Shown: piece after piece, positions 25,818 through 34,526 of the stretch | How positions within the stretch are numbered: the first letter of the stretch is position 1 | Layout: the number at the start of each line of letters is the position of its first letter | DNA from: an uncultured Hyphomonas sp. | GTDB taxonomy: Bacteria > Pseudomonadota > Alphaproteobacteria > Caulobacterales > Hyphomonadaceae | DNA length: 64,000 nucleotides | Assembly (NCBI RefSeq): GCF_963678195.1 | Contig: NZ_OY782759.1 | Span: 1,736,001-1,800,000 of the forward strand | Reading direction: 5' to 3' | The notes under the pieces: model-generated | Database searches by the model: none | Told to the model about the DNA's origin: nothing | Seen by the model: the letters and a program-made list of their open reading frames with translations, nothing else | Position numbers and translations under genes: made by a program

Positions 25818-26545
25818 CGCGGAACCGTCCGGTCCGGAAAGTCAGTGCAGAGGATACCGCTTTTGTGCGGGGGCTGGTGATTTATGAGGACGACAAGGTC
25901 ATCGTCTTCGACAAGCCATCGGGCCTGGCCGTTCAGGGCGGTGGGGGTGTCGAGCGGTCGCTGGATGGATTGCTGGCTGCATTCGCCAGATCCAACGGAA
26001 AACGTCCGCGCCTTGTACACCGCCTCGACCGTGGAACCTCCGGCGTCGTAATCACCGCACGAACCCAGCCGGCGGCTGCATTCCTGTCTGAGGAGTTTGC
26101 AGCCCGGCGGACCGAGAAAACCTATCTGGCCCTTGTGCGGGGTGTTCTGCCTCCCAAAGATGGCGGAACCCTGAAGACGCCACTGGTCAAAGTCGAAGAA
26201 GGTGGCCGGCCGCGCATGATCGCCTCAAAGCCAGACCGCAAGGGCGCGCAGGCTGCGACAACGCACTGGCAGATACTTGCCAGGAACGAAGATACAGCGC
26301 TGGTGGAGGCGCGCCCGGAAACCGGCCGGATGCACCAGATCCGTGCGCACCTTTCCATTGCAGGCATGCCAATACTGGGAGACTGGCTTTATGGTATGGG
26401 CGCTGAAAGTGCCCCGCGCCTCATGTTGCATGCCAGAAGACTGTCGATCCGGCATCCGGATGGGGATGAGATGCATTTTGAAGCGCCAGTCCCGAAAGAC
26501 TTTGCAGCGCTTACGGCTGAGCTTGGCCTTCAGTCCGGCTTGTAA
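25814..26545 (+). CDS. RluA-family pseudouridine synthase without S4 domain
   Basis: This 243-residue protein holds the RluA-type catalytic core. It has the motif HRLDRGTSGVVI with the catalytic Asp (about residue 73), the EKTYLALVRG strand, and RPETGRMHQIRAHL near the C-terminal half. No N-terminal S4 RNA-binding domain is visible, so it is closer in layout to RluA/TruC than to RluC or RluD. Target RNA is unknown. The GTG start at 25814 overlaps the rarA stop (GTGA), so translation is probably coupled. Its last 16 bases overlap the 3' end of the convergent epimerase gene. Confidence 0.87.
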   Translation: MTRNRPVRKVSAEDTAFVRGLVIYEDDKVIVFDKPSGLAVQGGGGVERSLDGLLAAFARSNGKRPRLVHRLDRGTSGVVITARTQPAAAFLSEEFAARRTEKTYLALVRGVLPPKDGGTLKTPLVKVEEGGRPRMIASKPDRKGAQAATTHWQILARNEDTALVEARPETGRMHQIRAHLSIAGMPILGDWLYGMGAESAPRLMLHARRLSIRHPDGDEMHFEAPVPKDFAALTAELGLQSGL

Positions 26546-27534
26546 TAGCTGCGGTACCAATCGACGAAGGCTTCGATGCCGCGCTGCACATCCGTGGTGG
26601 GGACATATCCCGTCAGGGCCTTCAGTAGACTGACGTCTGCATAGGTCTGCTTCACGTCGCCTGGCTGCATGTCGAGCATGTTCTTGACGGCCTTTTTGCC
26701 GATGGCGCGTTCAATCGCTTCAATGTAATCTATCAGGCGGACCGGCGCAGCGTGGCCGATATTCACCAGCCGATATGGGGCGACCGGGCTCAGGGAGTCA
26801 TTTCGTGTGACTGGCTGCCCGGCAACCGGCGGCGTGTCGATCAGGCGGCGGATTGCTTCAACCAGGTCATCAATATAGGTGAAGTCGCGCATCAGGTCGC
26901 CATGGTTGTAGACGTCTATCGGCTCACCCTTGAAGATACGATTGGTGAAAAGGAAGAAGGCCATGTCGGGCCGGCCCCATGGTCCATATACGCTGAAGAA
27001 GCGGAGCAGGGTGGTCGGCGTGCCATAGAGGTGGGAATGGCTGTGCGCGATCAGTTCGCTGGACAGTTTGGAGGCGGCGTAAATCGTCAGCGGGTGCGGC
27101 GCCGGATCCGTCTCCTCGAATGGGAATTTCTGATTGGCGCCGTATGCGGATGAAGTGGATGCCAGCACGAGGTGCTTGGTTCCGTGCTGCCGGGCGAGTT
27201 CGATCACGTTGAACGACCCGACAATGTTTGAGGAAATATATTCGCGGGGGTGCTCCAGACTGTAGCGGACACCGGCTTGCGCCGCGAGATGGACCACAAC
27301 ATCCGGCGCGCTGTCGCGAAAGGCTGCCGTCATGGCCGCTTCATCTTCCACTTTCACTTCATGCATGCGGAAGTTGTCGTAAGCGTCCAGCCGTTTTACC
27401 CGGTCGCGTTTCAGGGAGACATCATAATAGGCGGAGAAGCAGTCTACGCCCGTCACCTCGTGGCCTTCCTTCACGAGACGCAAGGACAATTCATTGCCGA
27501 TGAAGCCGGCTGCGCCGGTGACGAGAACTTTCAT
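26530..27534 (-). CDS. NAD-dependent sugar-nucleotide epimerase, UDP-glucuronate 4-epimerase-like
   Basis: This 334-residue extended SDR has the NAD motif VTGAAGFIG at residues 5-13, the catalytic YAASK (Y-x-x-x-K, about residue 155) and the RFFSVYGPWGRPDMA segment that is characteristic of LpsL/Cap1J-type UDP-glucuronate 4-epimerases. These make UDP-galacturonate for lipopolysaccharide or capsule. It lies outside the main exopolysaccharide run but could supply it. The start at 27534 gives MKVLVTGAAG; the frame extends to 27606 without a ribosome site. Confidence 0.88.
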   Translation of the reverse strand: MKVLVTGAAGFIGNELSLRLVKEGHEVTGVDCFSAYYDVSLKRDRVKRLDAYDNFRMHEVKVEDEAAMTAAFRDSAPDVVVHLAAQAGVRYSLEHPREYISSNIVGSFNVIELARQHGTKHLVLASTSSAYGANQKFPFEETDPAPHPLTIYAASKLSSELIAHSHSHLYGTPTTLLRFFSVYGPWGRPDMAFFLFTNRIFKGEPIDVYNHGDLMRDFTYIDDLVEAIRRLIDTPPVAGQPVTRNDSLSPVAPYRLVNIGHAAPVRLIDYIEAIERAIGKKAVKNMLDMQPGDVKQTYADVSLLKALTGYVPTTDVQRGIEAFVDWYRSYYKPD

Positions 27535-27604
27535 ACCTGTGACCTGTTTTGCCTTCCGGGCTATATGATCGCCGTCATCCGTACAAGCACGTGAAGCCGT
27601 AACC

Positions 27605-27638
27605 AAGAAAGGCCTTCCGATGCTTCGAAAGGCCTTTC
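27605..27638 (-). terminator. rho-independent terminator of sppA
   Basis: GAAAGGCCTT (27607-27616) pairs with AAGGCCTTTC (27629-27638). Read on the minus strand the stem ends in TTTCTT. It lies 29 bases past the sppA stop. Confidence 0.8.
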
Positions 27639-27666
27639 CAATTCAGAAATGGGCTGACGCCCCGGC

Positions 27667-29439
27667 TTACCGCTCGCGGATGCGCGGCCCAATGGCCTGT
27701 GCTTCTCCGGAGCTGAGGGCTCGGGCCGTGGCCAGTTCCTCCAGCAGGACCTGAACCCGCTTGTCGTCTGTCAGGCTGGAAATGGCAGCCATCGACTCAG
27801 CCGTTTCCGCGGATGCGCCGAACAGGCTTTCCAGGGCTTCGAAGCCGGACTTGCGGTGCGGGTAGTAGATCAGGCGCGGTGTCGTGTCCGCATCGATGCC
27901 TGCCAGTTCCTTCGCTTTGGCAATCGCGTCGGTATAGGAGCCGATCTCATCGACCAGGCCGCGTTCGAGGGCGTCTTCGCCGCTCCAGACGTGACCTCTG
28001 GCAACCTCGTGCACTTCGTCGAAAGTCATGCCGCGGCCTTCAGCGACAATGCCGACGAAACGGTCATATCCGCGTTTGAGCGATGCTTTGACCTCGGCCT
28101 CCTGTTCGGGGGTGAACCGGTCCATGCCGTATGCATCGGCAAATTCGCCGCCCACCGAGATCGTGTCGAACGTGATGCCCAGCTTGTTGAAGCCGCCGGC
28201 GAGGGCGAACTTGCCGCCAAAGATACCGATGGAGCCGGTGATCGTGGAGCGGTTGGCGACGATATAGTCGGCGCCTGCTGAGACGTAGTATCCACCCGAA
28301 GCCGCCAGTGAGCCCATGGAGACCACAACCGGTTTGCCATCCGCCTGAACCCGTTCAATAGCGTTCCAGATCTGGTCAGAAGCGGTCGGGGAGCCTCCGG
28401 GGCTGTCGACGCGGAATACGATGGCTTTCACCTTGTCGTTCTTGCCTGCATCGAGAATGGCCCGGGCGACCGTGTCCGATGCGAACGCCGGTGCCGACTC
28501 GAAGGGTGAGCCGCCATTGGCGCTTCCCGTCACAACTGCGCCTTCTCCGCCGACAATGGCAATTGCCGGCGCCTTCAGCGGAAGGGAAGGCGGGGTGTAG
28601 CTGGCGAGGTCCATGAACTCGGCGCCTTTTCCTGCCTTTTCCTTCGCGGCTTCTTCGGCCTCTTCGGGATAACCTTCCTTGTCCATCAGCTTGTTGGCGA
28701 TGGCCTGCTCCGACGTCATCGGACCGCTTTCCAGAAGGGCTTTGACATCTGCAACCGACAGGTCGCGATCTGCAGCAATGTCATCCAGCGACTGTGTCCA
28801 GAGGGATTCGGCCAGCTGGGTCATCGCTTCGCGGTGAGGCTCGGTGTAGCCGGTCTCATTATAAGAGTTCGGCGCATTCTTGTATTCGTAGAAGGGATAG
28901 ATTTCCGGGGTGACGTCGATCTTGTCGAAAAGGCCCTTGAGGAATTCCGTCTCGAACGTCACGCCTGCCGCGAAGACTTCGGAGCCGGGCTGGATCCAGA
29001 CTTCATCCGCCGGCGTGATCGAGCGCAGGGCTGACGGGCCGCCAACACCAAAGGCGCCTTGCGTATGCGCAATCACGAATTTTCCCGAGTCTTGGAAACG
29101 GAGCAGTGCTTCACGCAATTCTTCTGCGCGGGAGCTTCCAATGCCGACTGTGGCACCTCTCAGATAGAGGCCTTTCACCGAGTCGTCAGTTTCAGCTGCC
29201 TGAAGTTTGGTCAAAAGGTCTACAAAACCGGGCGTTTCTGAAAAAGCTGCAAATCCGCTGACAGGCGCCTGATCCGTGTATTCCGTGTTCAGGTCGAGAG
29301 ACAGAACGATGTTGTCCGGCGTATCCGGAGTGGATGAGGCTGCGCTGAAAATGATTCCGACGAAGAAGATCGCCATCAGGATCAGGAAGATGAACATGGC
29401 GACGAGGGCACCTGCCATCGACAGGAAAAAAGTTTTCAT
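27667..29439 (-). CDS. sppA: signal peptide peptidase SppA, long (tandem-domain) type
   Basis: This 590-residue inner-membrane serine protease has an N-terminal membrane anchor (residues 8-30) and two S49 domains. The general-base Lys is expected in the first domain at YEYKNAPNSY; the nucleophile Ser lies in the second domain at SMGSLAASGGYY. Length matches E. coli SppA (about 618) and not the short one-domain form. It digests leftover signal peptides in the membrane. ATG at 29439 gives MKTFFLSMAG, a proper anchor; GGAGAC lies upstream. The frame is open to 29466. It has its own terminator. Confidence 0.95.
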   Translation of the reverse strand: MKTFFLSMAGALVAMFIFLILMAIFFVGIIFSAASSTPDTPDNIVLSLDLNTEYTDQAPVSGFAAFSETPGFVDLLTKLQAAETDDSVKGLYLRGATVGIGSSRAEELREALLRFQDSGKFVIAHTQGAFGVGGPSALRSITPADEVWIQPGSEVFAAGVTFETEFLKGLFDKIDVTPEIYPFYEYKNAPNSYNETGYTEPHREAMTQLAESLWTQSLDDIAADRDLSVADVKALLESGPMTSEQAIANKLMDKEGYPEEAEEAAKEKAGKGAEFMDLASYTPPSLPLKAPAIAIVGGEGAVVTGSANGGSPFESAPAFASDTVARAILDAGKNDKVKAIVFRVDSPGGSPTASDQIWNAIERVQADGKPVVVSMGSLAASGGYYVSAGADYIVANRSTITGSIGIFGGKFALAGGFNKLGITFDTISVGGEFADAYGMDRFTPEQEAEVKASLKRGYDRFVGIVAEGRGMTFDEVHEVARGHVWSGEDALERGLVDEIGSYTDAIAKAKELAGIDADTTPRLIYYPHRKSGFEALESLFGASAETAESMAAISSLTDDKRVQVLLEELATARALSSGEAQAIGPRIRER

Positions 29440-29633
29440 TGGGGTGTGGTCTCCGGTTCTGACCAATGGGCGATGTTACGCTGATATTGTCGATTATCGA
29501 TAAAATGTAAAGGTCATGCTCTGCTGAGAGGCGAAATTTGCAGCAAATCACACATATAGAGAAAGAACTGCTGGAAAGCGGTGCGAACGGGTGTTGCCAG
29601 CGATACAAAGAGTGGCTATCTCGGCGCCTCCGT

Positions 29634-29708
29634 TGGGGTGTCGCCAAGTGGTAAGGCACCGGTTTTTGGTACCGGCATTCCCAGGTTCGAATCCTGGCAC
29701 CCCAGCCA
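29634..29708 (+). tRNA. trnQ: tRNA-Gln (anticodon UUG)
   Basis: A full cloverleaf folds. The acceptor stem TGGGGTG (29634-29640) pairs with CACCCCA (29698-29704). The anticodon stem CCGGT/ACCGG encloses loop TTTTGGT with anticodon TTG, and the T arm CCAGG-TTCGAAT-CCTGG is standard. The discriminator is G at 29705 and CCA is encoded at 29706-29708. Confidence 0.97.
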
Positions 29709-30139
29709 CCCTTTCCCATCTATTTCCATACATGGCTGTTTCTGGACAGGTTTGCGCCCGGCGCCTGACTGATCTAGCACGTCTGCACTGCAGCCGACGT
29801 GTTGCGTTCGAGCGGGCGCCGGATATTTTCTAAATGAATCGTAAAGCCTTGTTGATCGTGTCACAGAGGGTTGTTAGCGTCTGGTTTCACAGCTAAGGGC
29901 TTTGCCGCAGGCCTGCCAGAAGGCGGGCCTATCAGGGATCAACGACAGAGGACGGACAACGTCCCGAAAAACTCAGGGGAGGTGTTGGGCGGTCTCCGTC
30001 TCTCTGCTTCCAAGGGAACTTGCCTCGTTTGTGTGTGAGGCGCTGTAAGGACCGGGACGCTCTCGCTAGCAGAGTGCCCGAATGTCGGATTTCCCGCGCA
30101 ACACCAGCGCGACCGTTTGGAGAGTGAGAGGCAAACCTC
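29709..30139 (+). other. 431-base non-coding leader upstream of the TonB2-like operon
   Basis: No coding frame is credible. A stable hairpin GGCCTGCC-agaa-GGCGGGCC (one G-U pair) lies at 29910-29929 without T-tract. A purine-rich GGGGAGG at about 29977 is not followed by a usable start. The promoter of the DUF3450 operon must be here, but I could not settle its boxes. The last bases, GTGAGAGGCAAACCTC, supply the ribosome site for the gene at 30140. Confidence 0.5.
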
Positions 30140-30907
30140 ATGAAGAAACTTCTGTCACCAGCTCGCGGCGTGATTGCCGCGGCGCTTATCGCAGGACTGG
30201 CCATCCCGGCCCAGGCCCAGTTGCGCCAGGCGCTCGATGTGGGCGAACAGGCGACCCGCCGAGCTGAGCAGGTCCAGAACCAGATCAACCAGCTGGACGA
30301 CGAGCGTACCGATATGGTCCGCGAGTATCGTACGCTCCTGCAGCGCCGCGACGCCGCAGACCTGTACGCAAAACAGCAGGAACTGGTTGTTGCCTCGCAG
30401 CGCGAAGAGATTGTCTCGCTGACCGAGCAGCTCGGCTCGATCGATGACATCACCGCACAGACCGTCCCGATGCTTCTCAGCATGGTCGAGGATCTGAAGA
30501 CTTTCGTCGCTGCCGACCTGCCGTTCAAAACGGTTGAGCGTACTGCGCGTATTGAAGCCCTGGACGGCATCATGGCTCAGCCGGATGTCACCCCGGCCGA
30601 ACAGTATCGCCTCATCATGGAAGCCTATCAGGCTGAAATGGAATACGGCCGCACGATCAGCACGTGGCAGGAAGAAATCGACATCGACGGTAACCCGACG
30701 ACCGTCGACATGTTCCTTTATGGCCGCGTTGCGCTCGTCTATCTGGCACCGAACGGCAAAGCTGCCCGTTACAACCGCACCACCGGTTCCTGGGAAGCGC
30801 TTCCGGGCAAGTATGTCTCCGACATCCAGAAAGCCATCCGCGTGGCGCAAGCCAAGGCACAGCAGACCGTGCTGTTCGCCCCGGTCCAGAAGTTCCAGGT
30901 CCAGTAA
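30140..30907 (+). CDS. DUF3450 family periplasmic coiled-coil protein of a TonB2-like system
   Basis: This 255-residue protein has a signal peptide ending AQAQ (about residue 27) and a long coiled coil (about 30-115, heptads through VQNQINQLDDERTDMVREY). A globular part follows with DMFLYGRVALVYLAPN and the closing GSWEALP. This is the DUF3450 pattern. The family sits at the head of TonB2 clusters such as the one in Vibrio, but its action is not known to me; periplasmic partnership with the long ExbB-like protein is inferred from co-occurrence. The next gene starts 33 bases later. Confidence 0.85.
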   Translation: MKKLLSPARGVIAAALIAGLAIPAQAQLRQALDVGEQATRRAEQVQNQINQLDDERTDMVREYRTLLQRRDAADLYAKQQELVVASQREEIVSLTEQLGSIDDITAQTVPMLLSMVEDLKTFVAADLPFKTVERTARIEALDGIMAQPDVTPAEQYRLIMEAYQAEMEYGRTISTWQEEIDIDGNPTTVDMFLYGRVALVYLAPNGKAARYNRTTGSWEALPGKYVSDIQKAIRVAQAKAQQTVLFAPVQKFQVQ

Positions 30908-30940
30908 GGCCAGGCTCAGAGAACTAAGAGGAAAACCGTA

Positions 30941-32335
30941 ATGTTGAATTTCAAATCCTCGCTGAAGGCTCTGGGTGCAGCATCGCTGCTCGGCCTTAGC
31001 GCAATGACGATCGCCGCACCGGCGTCCGCTCAGTCCCTCGCAGACGTGCTCAAGCGCGTTCAAGCTGACTCCAACGAGATGACCGCTGAAAATGCGCAGC
31101 GTCTGAAAGAGTTCCAGCAGGACAAGAACGCCCAGGAAGCCAAAATGGCTGAAGCCCGGGGCGCTCTGAACGCTGCTGAAGCTCGCGGCCGTGCCCTCGG
31201 TGCCGAGTTCGATGCGAACGAAGCCACGCTCGCTGATCTGGAATCCCAGGTCACCGCACAGGCTGGCGACTTCCAGGAACTGCTCGGCCAGTTCCGTTCG
31301 GCAGCTGGTGAAACCATGCCGGAAATTGCGAACTCCTTCGCAAACTTCGACTATCAGGGCCGCGTTGAAGGTATCGCCGAAATCGCAGAAGCCCGCACGC
31401 TTCCGAACCGCGCTCAGCTTGAGCGTCTTCCGAAAGCAATCCTGCAGGAAATGATCGCTCAGTCCGAAGTGAAGACTTTCACCGCCACGGTTGACGGTGT
31501 GGGTCCGGACGCTTCGAACGCCGATGTCGAACTGATGCGCGTGGGTGTGTTCACCGCCGCAACGACCGACGGCGTGAAATTCGTCGAGGTCAAAAAGAAA
31601 GACAACGGCGACACATTCCTCCAGGCCTTCAAGACCCAGCCGGCTGGTTCCTATGCTGGTGCAATGAAGTCGCTCATCAATGCCGGTCCCGACCAGCTCG
31701 TCCGCGCGCCGGTCGATCCGTCGAAAGGTAACCTGTTCGGCATCCTCGGCGACCTGCCGGTCCTCAGCGACCGTATCAAGCAGGGTGGCCCGGTTGGTGC
31801 TGTCATCATGTTCCTGCTGGCAATCGGCCTGCTGATCGGCTTCTACAAGATGTTCACCCTGTTCACGATGGGCGGCTCCATGCGCAAGACGGCGAAAACC
31901 CGTCAGGCTGGCGACGGCAACCCGCTGGCACGCCTGTTCGAAACCTACGAACAGAACCGCGGTTCCGACATCGAGACCCTCGAACTCAAGCTGGACGAAC
32001 AGATCCTGCGTGAATCGCCGCGTATCGAACGCTTCAATGACATCGTGAAAGTCCTGTCGGCTGTTTCTCCGCTGCTCGGCCTTCTCGGTACCGTTATCGG
32101 TATGATCATCACCTTTACGTCGATCACCATCTATGGTGCCGGCGATCCGAAGCTGATGGCTGGCGGTATCTCGGTTGCTCTTATGACAACCGTGTTCGGT
32201 CTCGTCTCCGCTATCCCGCTTCTGCTGGTCCACGCGATCATCGCTTCGATGGCTCGCGGTAATCAGCAGATTCTCGACGAGCAGGCTGCTGGCCTGATCG
32301 CTGAGAAAGCGGAATCCCTGCGTGGTGCGGCGTAA
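30941..32335 (+). CDS. long MotA/TolQ/ExbB-family protein with periplasmic domain (TtpC-like)
   Basis: This 464-residue protein has a signal peptide ending ASAQ (about residue 30), a periplasmic region that starts as a coiled coil (about 35-105) and continues to about 280, then an ExbB/TolQ module. That module has three membrane helices: GAVIMFLLAIGLLIGFYKMF (about 286), SPLLGLLGTVIGMIITF (about 374) and SVALMTTVFGLVSAIPLLLV (about 409). This is the architecture of TtpC, required with ExbB2-ExbD2-TonB2 in Vibrio. It probably forms or joins the proton channel. An AGAGGAAAA-type ribosome site precedes the ATG. Confidence 0.92.
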   Translation: MLNFKSSLKALGAASLLGLSAMTIAAPASAQSLADVLKRVQADSNEMTAENAQRLKEFQQDKNAQEAKMAEARGALNAAEARGRALGAEFDANEATLADLESQVTAQAGDFQELLGQFRSAAGETMPEIANSFANFDYQGRVEGIAEIAEARTLPNRAQLERLPKAILQEMIAQSEVKTFTATVDGVGPDASNADVELMRVGVFTAATTDGVKFVEVKKKDNGDTFLQAFKTQPAGSYAGAMKSLINAGPDQLVRAPVDPSKGNLFGILGDLPVLSDRIKQGGPVGAVIMFLLAIGLLIGFYKMFTLFTMGGSMRKTAKTRQAGDGNPLARLFETYEQNRGSDIETLELKLDEQILRESPRIERFNDIVKVLSAVSPLLGLLGTVIGMIITFTSITIYGAGDPKLMAGGISVALMTTVFGLVSAIPLLLVHAIIASMARGNQQILDEQAAGLIAEKAESLRGAA

Positions 32336-32371
32336 GCCGCTCCCCGTAGCCTCAACTGAGGAGGAGCCCGT

Positions 32372-32881
32372 ATGGGTTTGCTAGACTTACAAGCTTTCCT
32401 CGACCGAGGCGGTCCGGTGTTGCTGGTTATTATGTTTGCAACATTCGTTATGTGGGCACTGATTCTGGAACGTGTGTTCTATTTCAGATTTGCTCATAAG
32501 CAGGTGGCCGCTGAGGCGATTGCGGAGTGGCGTTCGCGCTCCGACAGGAAATCGACCTTCGCTCATTGGATCCGCGACAAGCTGGTCTCAGAAGTCCGCA
32601 TGAAGGCGGAGCAGAATGTCAGCCTGACCAAGGCAATGGTGTCTCTGGCACCGCTGCTCGGTCTGCTGGGTACCGTGACCGGGATGGTCGCCGTGTTCGA
32701 CGTTATGGCGATCACGAATGGTGCAGACGCAAAAGCCATGTCGGCTGGTGTGTCGCGTGCCACCATCCCGACCATGGCCGGCATGGTGGCATCTCTGTCC
32801 GGCATTCTATTCACTTCCGGCATGGACCGCCGGGTTGCCCGCTCGGTCCAGCAGGTTGAAGATGCGATGGAGATTAGCTGA
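32372..32881 (+). CDS. exbB: ExbB-type proton channel subunit
   Basis: This 169-residue inner-membrane protein has three helices: PVLLVIMFATFVMWALILE (about residue 14), SLAPLLGLLGTVTGMVAVF (about 91) and TIPTMAGMVASLSGILFT (about 131). The pore-lining Thr residues of ExbB/TolQ (GTVTGM; ATIPT) are present. It is shorter than E. coli ExbB (244), like ExbB2. It should form a pentameric channel around an ExbD dimer. GAGGAG lies upstream. Its stop and the following exbD start overlap by one base (TGATG). Confidence 0.93.
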   Translation: MGLLDLQAFLDRGGPVLLVIMFATFVMWALILERVFYFRFAHKQVAAEAIAEWRSRSDRKSTFAHWIRDKLVSEVRMKAEQNVSLTKAMVSLAPLLGLLGTVTGMVAVFDVMAITNGADAKAMSAGVSRATIPTMAGMVASLSGILFTSGMDRRVARSVQQVEDAMEIS

Positions 32882-33300
32882 TGCGAGGACGTTCACACGA
32901 AGCGCCTGAAGAGGCCAATGTCGACCTCACGCCGATGCTGGATGTTGTGTTCATCCTGCTCATCTTCTTCATCGTGACCTCGACCTTCGCTCAGGAAAAG
33001 GCGATGGGCCTCGAGCCTCCGCCGCCGCCTGCACCGCCGGATCAGGAACAGACACAATCCGTGCCTGCCATTCTGATCTATGTGGATGAGTCCAATATGA
33101 TCACGGTCAACGGCCGGAACACCGACATCGGCTCTGTCCGGGCCAACATCGAACGGGTCCGCGCTGAAACACCGGAAAGCCAGGTCATAATTCAGGCACA
33201 TCCGCGTGCGAAGAGTGGTGTCATCGTCCTTATCCGGGACGCAGCCTATAACGCCGGCTATCAGACAGGGGTTAACCTTGTTCTGTCGCAGGAACAGTAA
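32881..33300 (+). CDS. exbD: ExbD-type subunit, first copy
   Basis: This 139-residue protein has a short cytoplasmic N-terminus, one membrane helix (MLDVVFILLIFFIVTSTF) with the essential proton-carrying Asp at residue 21, and a periplasmic domain that begins with a proline-rich linker (PPPPPAPPDQ, about 43-52). The VNGRNTDIGSVRANIERV and VIIQAHPRAKSGVIV parts are standard ExbD/TolR fold. It overlaps exbB by one base and so is translationally coupled to it. It differs from the second copy in the linker and the closing residues. Confidence 0.94.
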   Translation: MRGRSHEAPEEANVDLTPMLDVVFILLIFFIVTSTFAQEKAMGLEPPPPPAPPDQEQTQSVPAILIYVDESNMITVNGRNTDIGSVRANIERVRAETPESQVIIQAHPRAKSGVIVLIRDAAYNAGYQTGVNLVLSQEQ

Positions 33301-33312
33301 GAGGAGCACCCA

Positions 33313-33729
33313 ATGGCACGCAGAAAACGCCAGTCCATGGCAGCTGGGGGTGCAGAGGATGATGTGAACCTCACGCCGATGCTCGACGTGGTTTTCATCC
33401 TTCTGATCTTCTTCATCGTTACGGCGCAGTTCATCAAGGAACCGGGTGTGGCAATCATCCGTCCCGACGTGGACAACAAGGCTGATGCCAAGCCGCTCGC
33501 CATCCTGATCGCGATCAACCCAGAAAGCGAAATCTACATCGACAAGAAGCTGATCTCTCCGGAGGAAGTTGGCTTCACCATCAAGCAGATGCGTGAAGAC
33601 AACCCGCGCGGTGAGATCGTCGTCCAGGCCGATGTGAACTCGTCTGCTGAAACGCTGGTCGATGTGATGGAGACCATCAACCGCCTCGATGGTGCCACCG
33701 CCATCAATATCTCGGCCAAGATTGAGTAG
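33313..33729 (+). CDS. exbD: ExbD-type subunit, second copy
   Basis: This 138-residue paralogue has the membrane helix MLDVVFILLIFFIVTAQF with its essential Asp at residue 25, then a periplasmic ExbD/TolR domain (AILIAINPESEIYIDKKLI, GEIVVQADVNSSAETLV). It lacks the proline-rich linker of the first copy. Two ExbD genes in tandem suggest a heterodimer in the channel or alternative complexes. GAGGAG lies upstream, and the tonB gene follows after nine bases. Confidence 0.94.
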   Translation: MARRKRQSMAAGGAEDDVNLTPMLDVVFILLIFFIVTAQFIKEPGVAIIRPDVDNKADAKPLAILIAINPESEIYIDKKLISPEEVGFTIKQMREDNPRGEIVVQADVNSSAETLVDVMETINRLDGATAINISAKIE

Positions 33730-33738
33730 GAGAACGCC

Positions 33739-34362
33739 ATGTTCACTAATCCCCTGACGAGACTTCTGGTTGGTGTCGCTATCGCCATTCCGATTGTTTA
33801 TCTTCTTTTCATCGTCATGAGCCAGCTCATCTCGGTGAAGGAAGTGAACCTGGAAAAGGGTGAGCAGCGGGTCCTGACCGCCATCACGCCTCAGCAGCAG
33901 GATTCCGAGGTTCGTACGCGTCAGCGTTCGAAACCGAAGCGGATCGACTCGGCCAAAAAGCCGCCGCCGCCGCCGAAGGTTTCGGCCACGAAATCCAACA
34001 TCAACCTGCCGACACCACAGATTGAGGGTGCTGCACCGACCGAACTCAACCTCGGCCGCATGCAGTCGCTTGCGATCGACCCGGTGGCGATCTCGGACCG
34101 TGACGCTCAACCGATCCGCCCTCCGGTGCCAACTTATCCGCAGCGTGCTGCTGAGCGTGGTATCGAAGGTTCGTGTGAAGTGCGCTTCGACGTGGACACG
34201 CGCGGTAAGCCGTACAACATCCAGGCAACCTGCTCGGACAGTGTCTTCAAGCGTGAAGCTGAACGGGCCGTCGGCCGGGTTGAGTTTGCACCGAAGATCG
34301 TTCGCGGTAAGGCGGCTGAGCGCCGGAACGTGGTTTACCCGCTGGAGTTCAAGCTTCAGTAA
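33739..34362 (+). CDS. tonB: TonB-family energy transducer, first copy
   Basis: This 207-residue protein has an N-terminal membrane helix (GVAIAIPIVYLLFIVMSQL, about residues 13-31), a basic proline-rich stretch (KPKRIDSAKKPPPPPK, about 65-80) and a C-terminal TonB domain (PVPTYPQRAAERGIEGSCEV to the end). It spans the periplasm and energises outer-membrane TonB-dependent receptors. Cys146 and Cys165 lie in neighbouring strands of the C-terminal domain, unusual for TonB. It is the last gene before a terminator, in the operon with both exbD genes. Confidence 0.93.
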   Translation: MFTNPLTRLLVGVAIAIPIVYLLFIVMSQLISVKEVNLEKGEQRVLTAITPQQQDSEVRTRQRSKPKRIDSAKKPPPPPKVSATKSNINLPTPQIEGAAPTELNLGRMQSLAIDPVAISDRDAQPIRPPVPTYPQRAAERGIEGSCEVRFDVDTRGKPYNIQATCSDSVFKREAERAVGRVEFAPKIVRGKAAERRNVVYPLEFKLQ

Positions 34363-34390
34363 GCTGCTGACTTCATTGTGATTATATTGG

Positions 34391-34420
34391 AAAAGGGCGC
34401 TCTTCGGAGCGCCCTTTTTC
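34391..34420 (+). terminator. rho-independent terminator after the first tonB
   Basis: GGGCGCTC (34395-34402), a TTCG tetraloop and GAGCGCCC (34407-34414) are followed by TTTTT. It separates the DUF3450-to-tonB operon from the second tonB gene. Confidence 0.93.
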
Positions 34421-34446
34421 ATGCTGTCAGGCGGGCCTGATTCATC

Positions 34447-34481
34447 GAATGAGAGACGCAGTTTTTCTGCGTCGTTCATTG
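34447..34481. repeat. long inverted repeat in the leader of the second tonB
   Basis: GACGCAG (34455-34461), five T and CTGCGTC (34467-34473) form a perfect stem. It is extended after a small bulge by AATGA (34448-34452) and TCATT (34476-34480). There is no T-tract beyond the stem, so it is not a standard terminator. Confidence 0.6.
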
Positions 34482-34526
34482 AGGGGGGCAATCGTCGATG
34501 GAACGAATTTGTGGTTGCTGATCCAG

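Noticed and set aside
29634-29708. tRNA-Gln as an integration site of a mobile element
   Set aside because: No integrase, no repeated 3' tRNA end and no change of composition is seen on either side.
30155-32233. Minus-strand open frame of nearly 700 codons antisense to DUF3450 and the TtpC-like gene
   Set aside because: The plus-strand frames have signal peptides, membrane helices and ribosome sites. The antisense frame has Cys/His-rich nonsense composition.
33000-33060. Poly-proline codon run in the first exbD as a simple-sequence repeat or slippage site
   Set aside because: The codons vary (CCT, CCG, CCA-type mix) and a proline-rich linker is normal for ExbD/TolR proteins.
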